Source of the DNA: Morinoia aosen
Taxonomy: Eukaryota; Arthropoda; Malacostraca; Amphipoda; Talitridae
Assembly: GCA_030386875.1 (NCBI GenBank)
Contig: JASJYW010000026.1
Span: 15,642,246-15,706,245, forward strand
Length of the DNA: 64,000 nucleotides
Direction: 5' to 3'
Every line of letters begins with the position of its first letter. Positions within the stretch are counted from its first letter, which is position 1. Below, one piece after another: positions 59,860 to 64,000 of the stretch. Both the position numbers and the translations under genes were made by a program. A model generated the notes under the pieces. The model had not been told where the DNA came from. It saw only the letters and a program-made list of their open reading frames with translations, and ran no database searches.

Positions 59860-59870
59860 TGGTGGCCCAT
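59860..59870 (+). other. Primer binding site, tRNA-Ile type (BEL element)
   Basis: TGGTGGCCCAT, 11 nt complementary to the 3' end of tRNA-Ile(AAU) as remembered from insects. It is the same primer class as the Gypsy element in this window. Confidence 0.65.
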
Positions 59871-60571
59871 CCGTTCCACTCCCTGGTGTCGAGAGGATTC
59901 CTGAGAATCACTTTGAAGGCGCGGCAGTCTAACTTCTGCGGCCGATCTCCCTGCGTTACGGTGTCTTGCCACTTTGACGCTACTACCGTCTCACCTAGTC
60001 CTTCAACTTACTCTCTGAACTTGCCTTTCGGACCTCAAGCTACGAACCTACCTTTCCGAGCTGGCTTACCCTTCGACCTTGCCGGAGTGGTAGAACGAAA
60101 ATTTACTACCATTGCTGTCAATTTTAATAGGGTTATTTTGCCCATTTTAAAGCAATAAACCTGTATCCTTATGAATTTTAAATGTAACACTTGAATAAGG
60201 ATTAAACGGCATACTCTGCCTGCGACCTTAATAGGTCTCGCTGTTAAGGCGCTGACCGCAATTTAATTATGTTACTCTGCCGTTGCAGTTTATTGAACGT
60301 TCTAAATTAAATCTTTGCGAAATTTCTCGTTCTTTCCTTAACTCGATTGTGTGCGGGCTTGAGGCCATTATTTCTCACACAAGTTAGTACTGAGCTTATA
60401 ACCTTCTTCTTCCTTCCTTCCTTCTTTCTTTTCTTGTCCTATTCCTGGGAGAATTAATAATTACTTTGTCTTAACAATTTTTTATTTCAGCTGTTCCGGT
60501 AAACTTCCAATTGGGCTTGCTCTCCAGATAAACATTTCCCTGTGTGTGTGCGCTAACTCTCTATTATCAGG
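59871..60571 (+). other. Leader of the BEL/Pao element
   Basis: A 700-bp untranslated stretch with a CTTC-rich pyrimidine tract (about 60403-60436) and TTTTTTATTTCAG near 60478-60490. Together these look like a 3' splice site shortly before the gag ATG. The frame 59856-60158 is not supported as a gene. Confidence 0.5.
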
Positions 60572-61800
60572 ATGGACGGAACTCTTCCGAAAAAGCGAGG
60601 CGTGTATAAAAGGAAAATCACTCTCGGTCTCAAGAAGGCGAGAGAAGCGCGGACTGCTGGATCCGTTGCCGAGTTGGACGCCCATTGCGACCTCGTGAGG
60701 CCTAATTTGGAACAGGTGAGAGTATTTGATGAACAGATAACGAGTGGGATGGTAGAGAAAAAATGTTCTGATGACGATTTGAATACTGAAATAGATGAGC
60801 AATTGGCTTATGGTGTGGAAATTGAAGTGGCTCTGGGAGACCTGTGCAAACCTGAGCGTCCTATAGCTGGGGCGAAGGAAGAATTTGTATTGGCCAAAGA
60901 TGCCAAATTACCTCAATTAAAAAAGAACCCTCTAGAGGAGATTCTGAAGATTCATTGCGGTACCATTCATTTCTTGTCCAGTTTAGTGATGCGATTGGGT
61001 CGAGGAAAGGTCTATCTAATTCAGCAAAGCTGACCTATCTCAAGAGTTTTCTATCAGGTTATGCGGCCAAATTGGTTAGTCATTTGACTCTCAGTGACGA
61101 TAATTATGCTGTAGCGTTGGCTCTTTTAGAGAAAGAATTTCTGGATAGGGAAGCAGTTGTTAGGGATTTGAGTTTGAAATTGTTTGGTCTGAAATGTAAG
61201 TTTGACAAATCTATCGGTGAAATTAGATTCTTTATTAGCGAAATCAGGGGTTTAATATCAGACTTGAAAACATTTGGATGTGACATTCTAGGAGAACATG
61301 CTAGTAACATTTTAGTGGGCCACTCTGTTTTTTCAAGGCTACCTGTCCTTTTCAAGCAAGAGTTGGTAAGAAAGTTAAATAATAATTATCCCTCCTTGAA
61401 CGACCTTTTAGATAATTATCCTGAGGTGCTTACAACTTTAAATATCAAGTCCTCTGCGGGTAATGAAGTGCAGGGTGCCAGTAAACCAGTCGTAAACCTG
61501 CCCCAGGTGTCGAAGCAAGCGGGTAGTCAGGTCTTTGCAAATCCTGCTTTACCTTCTGAACGAAGAGCGTGTAAGTTCTGCTTCAGCCGCAGTCATAGTA
61601 TGTTGCACTGCTCGGCGTACCCTACTCATCAAAGTAGGCTAGATAGGTGTTTAGAATTGAAAATTTGTCAAAACTGTACTAGTAAAAAGCATGATAAGAA
61701 CGCGTGTAACGCGGCTTTAGATTACGTGTGCAAGTTTTGTGACCGTAAAGATCATGTAGCCGCTCTTTGCAGGAAAGTAAAGTGTCCTGCTGTGCAGGCA
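60572..61800 (+). pseudogene. gag: gag region of the BEL/Pao element
   Basis: The ATG at 60572 (MDGTLPKKRGVYKRK) opens a basic, then acidic, N-terminus. The central part (LTYLKSFLSGYAAKLVSHL near 61030 through LSLKLFGLKCKFDKSIGEIR) is the DUF1759 helical Gag domain typical of BEL/Pao. Two to three Cys-His knuckles follow: CKFCFSRSHSMLHC, CQNCTSKKHDKNAC and CKFCDRKDHVAALC, about 61570-61775, for RNA binding. The region is broken once near its start. Confidence 0.85.
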
Positions 61801-61859
61801 AACTATTGTTTCAATTCTGCATCTGATTTTCAGTCGGGTTATATTTTGCCTACCCTTAC

Positions 61860-62280
61860 CCTTCCAGTGAGTAGAGGAAAATTTACGACCCAAGCAAGGT
61901 TTTTGTTGGACAGCGGATCTCAACGCTCCTACCTGTCGAAGAAAATCTTAGATAAAATAGACTGTTCTTCAGACCTGAGGCTAACTAGTTTCACGGTGAA
62001 TACTTTCTTGGATCGGGGTGTGAGAAATTTTGCTGAAGTAAGTATTTATATTGATGTGCTTGATGGGCGTAAGCCACTGCAAGCCCCCGTTTTAGTAGAT
62101 CCTAATTTCCAAATGGCATTTGAAGTAAACTCTTTGCATAAGGCGGTTTCAAATTTAAGAAAAAACTTTTCTTTGGCTGACAGTTCCTTTGACAGCAATT
62201 CTGCTTCAGATATGGTTGCACTTGACGGGATTCTTGGAATTGACCTATTGCAGTGTCTGGCAGAGTTAAAAACTGTTCCA
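61860..62280 (+). pseudogene. BEL-type aspartic protease region
   Basis: FLLDSGSQRSYLSKKI near 61900-61945 is the active-site motif of the DUF1758/A17-type protease family in BEL/Pao elements. DGILGIDLLQ near 62225 is the second landmark. It directly follows the gag knuckles and precedes RT. Confidence 0.8.
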
Positions 62281-62599
62281 TGCATGAATGGGGCTGCGTT
62301 CTCGTACTTGAACAAGGTAATCCCTGTAGGTAACGTGGAACATTTTTTGAGCCGTGAAGAGGCCGTGTCTATGTATCGTAGTTTGCATTTGGCTAGTGCG
62401 AGTAGGGAGTCGGCCATTAATTTCGTTATGGACCCACGCCCATGTAATCCTGACCCTATTGGTAGTGTGCTGGAAGATAGTAATGTAGAGTGTCATTTGG
62501 ATAAAATTTTCCAGTTGGACTCTATCGGGTTGTCAGATGATGCTGTGAGTGAATCTGACAAAAAACAGGTTGACAGGTTCGATTCTGGTATAACGCTAA

Positions 62600-64000
62600 A
62601 AGATGGGAACTATTACGTAAAACTGCTTTGGAACGACAAGATAACAAATGTCAATAACAATTTTGCTGTGTCTAGGGCAGTCTTAACTAGAGTTGTGCAG
62701 AGACTGAAACAAAAGGGTGTCTATGAGAAGTATAACGAGGTTTTTCGTCAGCAGCTGGCAGACGGTGTTATTGAAGAAATTCCGTTGACTTCACATGACA
62801 AAAGAATTTTTATTCCCCACAGAGAAGTTATTAGGACTGATCCAACTTGCACCACTAAAGTACGACCTGTTTTGAATTGCAGTGTGAAGGTGGGGCAGAG
62901 TCCTTCACTCAACGAGGCCGGCTTTACTGGTGTCGATTTAATGGCAAATTTGTTCGACCTTCTGATCGGGTTACGTCAGGATAAATACTTGGTTTTGTCG
63001 GATATCCGTAAAGCATTTCTTCAAATAAAACTAGCAGATGAAGAGGATAAAAATAGATTTTGTATCTTGTGGGAAAGAGACGGACAACTTGTTGCCTATA
63101 TATACACCACCATAGTGTTTGGTTTTGTTGCTAGCCCGTTTATTTTAAATTTTGTAATAAGGCATCATTTGGAAAAATACCCTGATGATTTGTGTAATTT
63201 TTTCTTGAAGAATAGGATGTACATTGATAATCTTTTCTTAACTGGTTCTAATCCATCTAAGCTGTTAGAATTGTATCGTCAAGCTCGTTCCCGTATGCTC
63301 GATGCTGGGTTCAATTTGGTATCCTAGTCGTCTAACTGCGAGTCCTTGCAGCAGGTTTTTTTGACGGACGAGGTGAGTGCTTGCCGTGAACAAAGCTTTG
63401 AGAAAGTATTGGGTTACAGATACGATAAATCGTCTGACCAGTTGAGTGTGCAGATTGAGGATGGTACCCAGGAGGTGGGTGTTACAAAAAGAGCTGTACT
63501 TTCCCGCTTGGCTCGTTGTTTCGATCCTCTTGGCTTGGTAGGTCCGATAACGGTTAGGGGTAAAAATTTGATGCGGGAAATCTGGAGAGCGGGATTGACG
63601 TGGGATGAAAAACTGCCGGACAACTTATTTCAAACTTGGAAATCTTTAGCTGGAGATATGAATAAATTGTGTAATTTTAAATTTAATCGTAGATCATTTG
63701 ACTCCGGGGATAAAATAAAATTGGTTGTGTTTACCGACGCATCCAAGAGTAATTATGGATTTTCTGTTTATGTACTTTCAGAAAAGCGGATAAATCGTCA
63801 TTATTATTTAGTAAAACCAAAGTGTCGCCCTTAAAAACTAAAAGCTTACCTACTTTGGAGCTACTAGCTGTTTATATTGCCTTGAAATGCGTTTTGAATT
63901 TGATGCGAAATTTAAATAATGTCACTATTTCAGATTTGTTCGTAGCCATCGATTCACAAATCGTGTTATCCTGGATATTGAATAAAACCGTTAAATCTAA
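62600..64000 (+). pseudogene. pol: BEL/Pao reverse transcriptase and start of RNase H
   Basis: RT landmarks in order: VRPVLNCSVKVGQSPSLNEA near 62860-62920, YLVLSDIRKAFLQIKL near 62986-63033, YTTIVFGFVASPFILNFVIR near 63103-63162 and MYIDNLFLTGS near 63218. The Pao connection follows (RCFDPLGLVGPITVRGKNLM near 63510-63570, and LTWDEKLPDN). RNase H begins at VVFTDASKSNYGFSVYV near 63723 and continues with LPTLELLAVYIALK and VAIDSQIVLSWI to the window end. A few breaks are present. Integrase would lie downstream, outside the window. Confidence 0.9.

Larger units (their letters stand above)
58723..64000 (+). mobile_element. BEL/Pao LTR retrotransposon, 5' part (continues beyond window)
   Basis: A 5' LTR beginning TGTATCGG right at the satellite edge is followed by a tRNA-Ile-type primer site, leader, gag of the DUF1759 type with Cys-His knuckles, a BEL-type aspartic protease, RT, and the start of RNase H. 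The domain order and the Pao-type RT and connection sequence place it in BEL/Pao (Belpaoviridae). The visible part is broken in about three places, and the 3' end is not seen, so LTR divergence cannot be used for age. Long open stretches suggest a moderately young copy. Confidence 0.92.

Noticed and set aside
60405-60436. CTTC pyrimidine run as an independent microsatellite locus
   Set aside because: Short, imperfect and placed just before a splice-acceptor-like site in the BEL leader; best read as part of that leader.

Overview
This is a eukaryotic nuclear window, most likely from an arthropod (probably an insect). The evidence is indirect: a Ty3/Gypsy and a BEL/Pao LTR element whose primer sites both fit tRNA-Ile, a mariner, hAT-type DNA transposons, TTAGG-rich stretches, a tRNA-derived SINE and AT-rich intron-like DNA. 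No complete host gene was found. Two runs of exactly 500 N show that three contigs are joined by arbitrary gaps: 1-21367, 21868-52410 and 52911-64000.

Layout. (1) 1-10741: a decayed Ty3/Gypsy element, cut by the window edge inside its 5' LTR, with a deleted mariner inserted in pol at 3858-4827. (2) 10742-21340: about 89 monomers of a 119-bp tandem satellite. (3) 21868-40242: a non-satellite island. It holds a large imperfect inverted repeat (about 750 bp), two inverted copies of an element with an ATCGGT-rich tract, a MITE-like element abutted by a hAT transposon with a perfect 8-bp target duplication (itself carrying a small Charlie-like hAT relic), five same-strand copies of a local repeat, a SINE, and several exon-like open frames on both strands. 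(4) 40243-52410: about 102 more monomers in the same orientation. (5) 52911-58722: about 49 monomers in the opposite orientation. (6) 58723-64000: the 5' part of a BEL/Pao element (LTR, gag, protease, reverse transcriptase, start of RNase H) running off the window.

The satellite is the dominant feature, about 28.6 kb and 240 monomers. It is not a simple homogeneous array. Diagnostic variants recur at exact multiples of 119 bp (9, 14, 15, 16, 17 and 40 units), and one 15-monomer block of 1,784 bp is duplicated in tandem almost without change. This points to recent unequal exchange or segmental amplification. Both LTR elements meet the satellite within a few bases of the same point in the monomer, at the CCTAGG palindrome.

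The best hint of a host gene is on the + strand of the island: an open 144-bp segment with splice-like borders (33249-33392) and a phase-compatible 3' terminal segment of 88 codons ending in TAA (35655-35923). Three further exon-like frames lie on the minus strand (28061-28258, 30550-30666, 39014-39120). I do not recognise any of these proteins, and all are inferred from reading frame and splice-site consensus alone.
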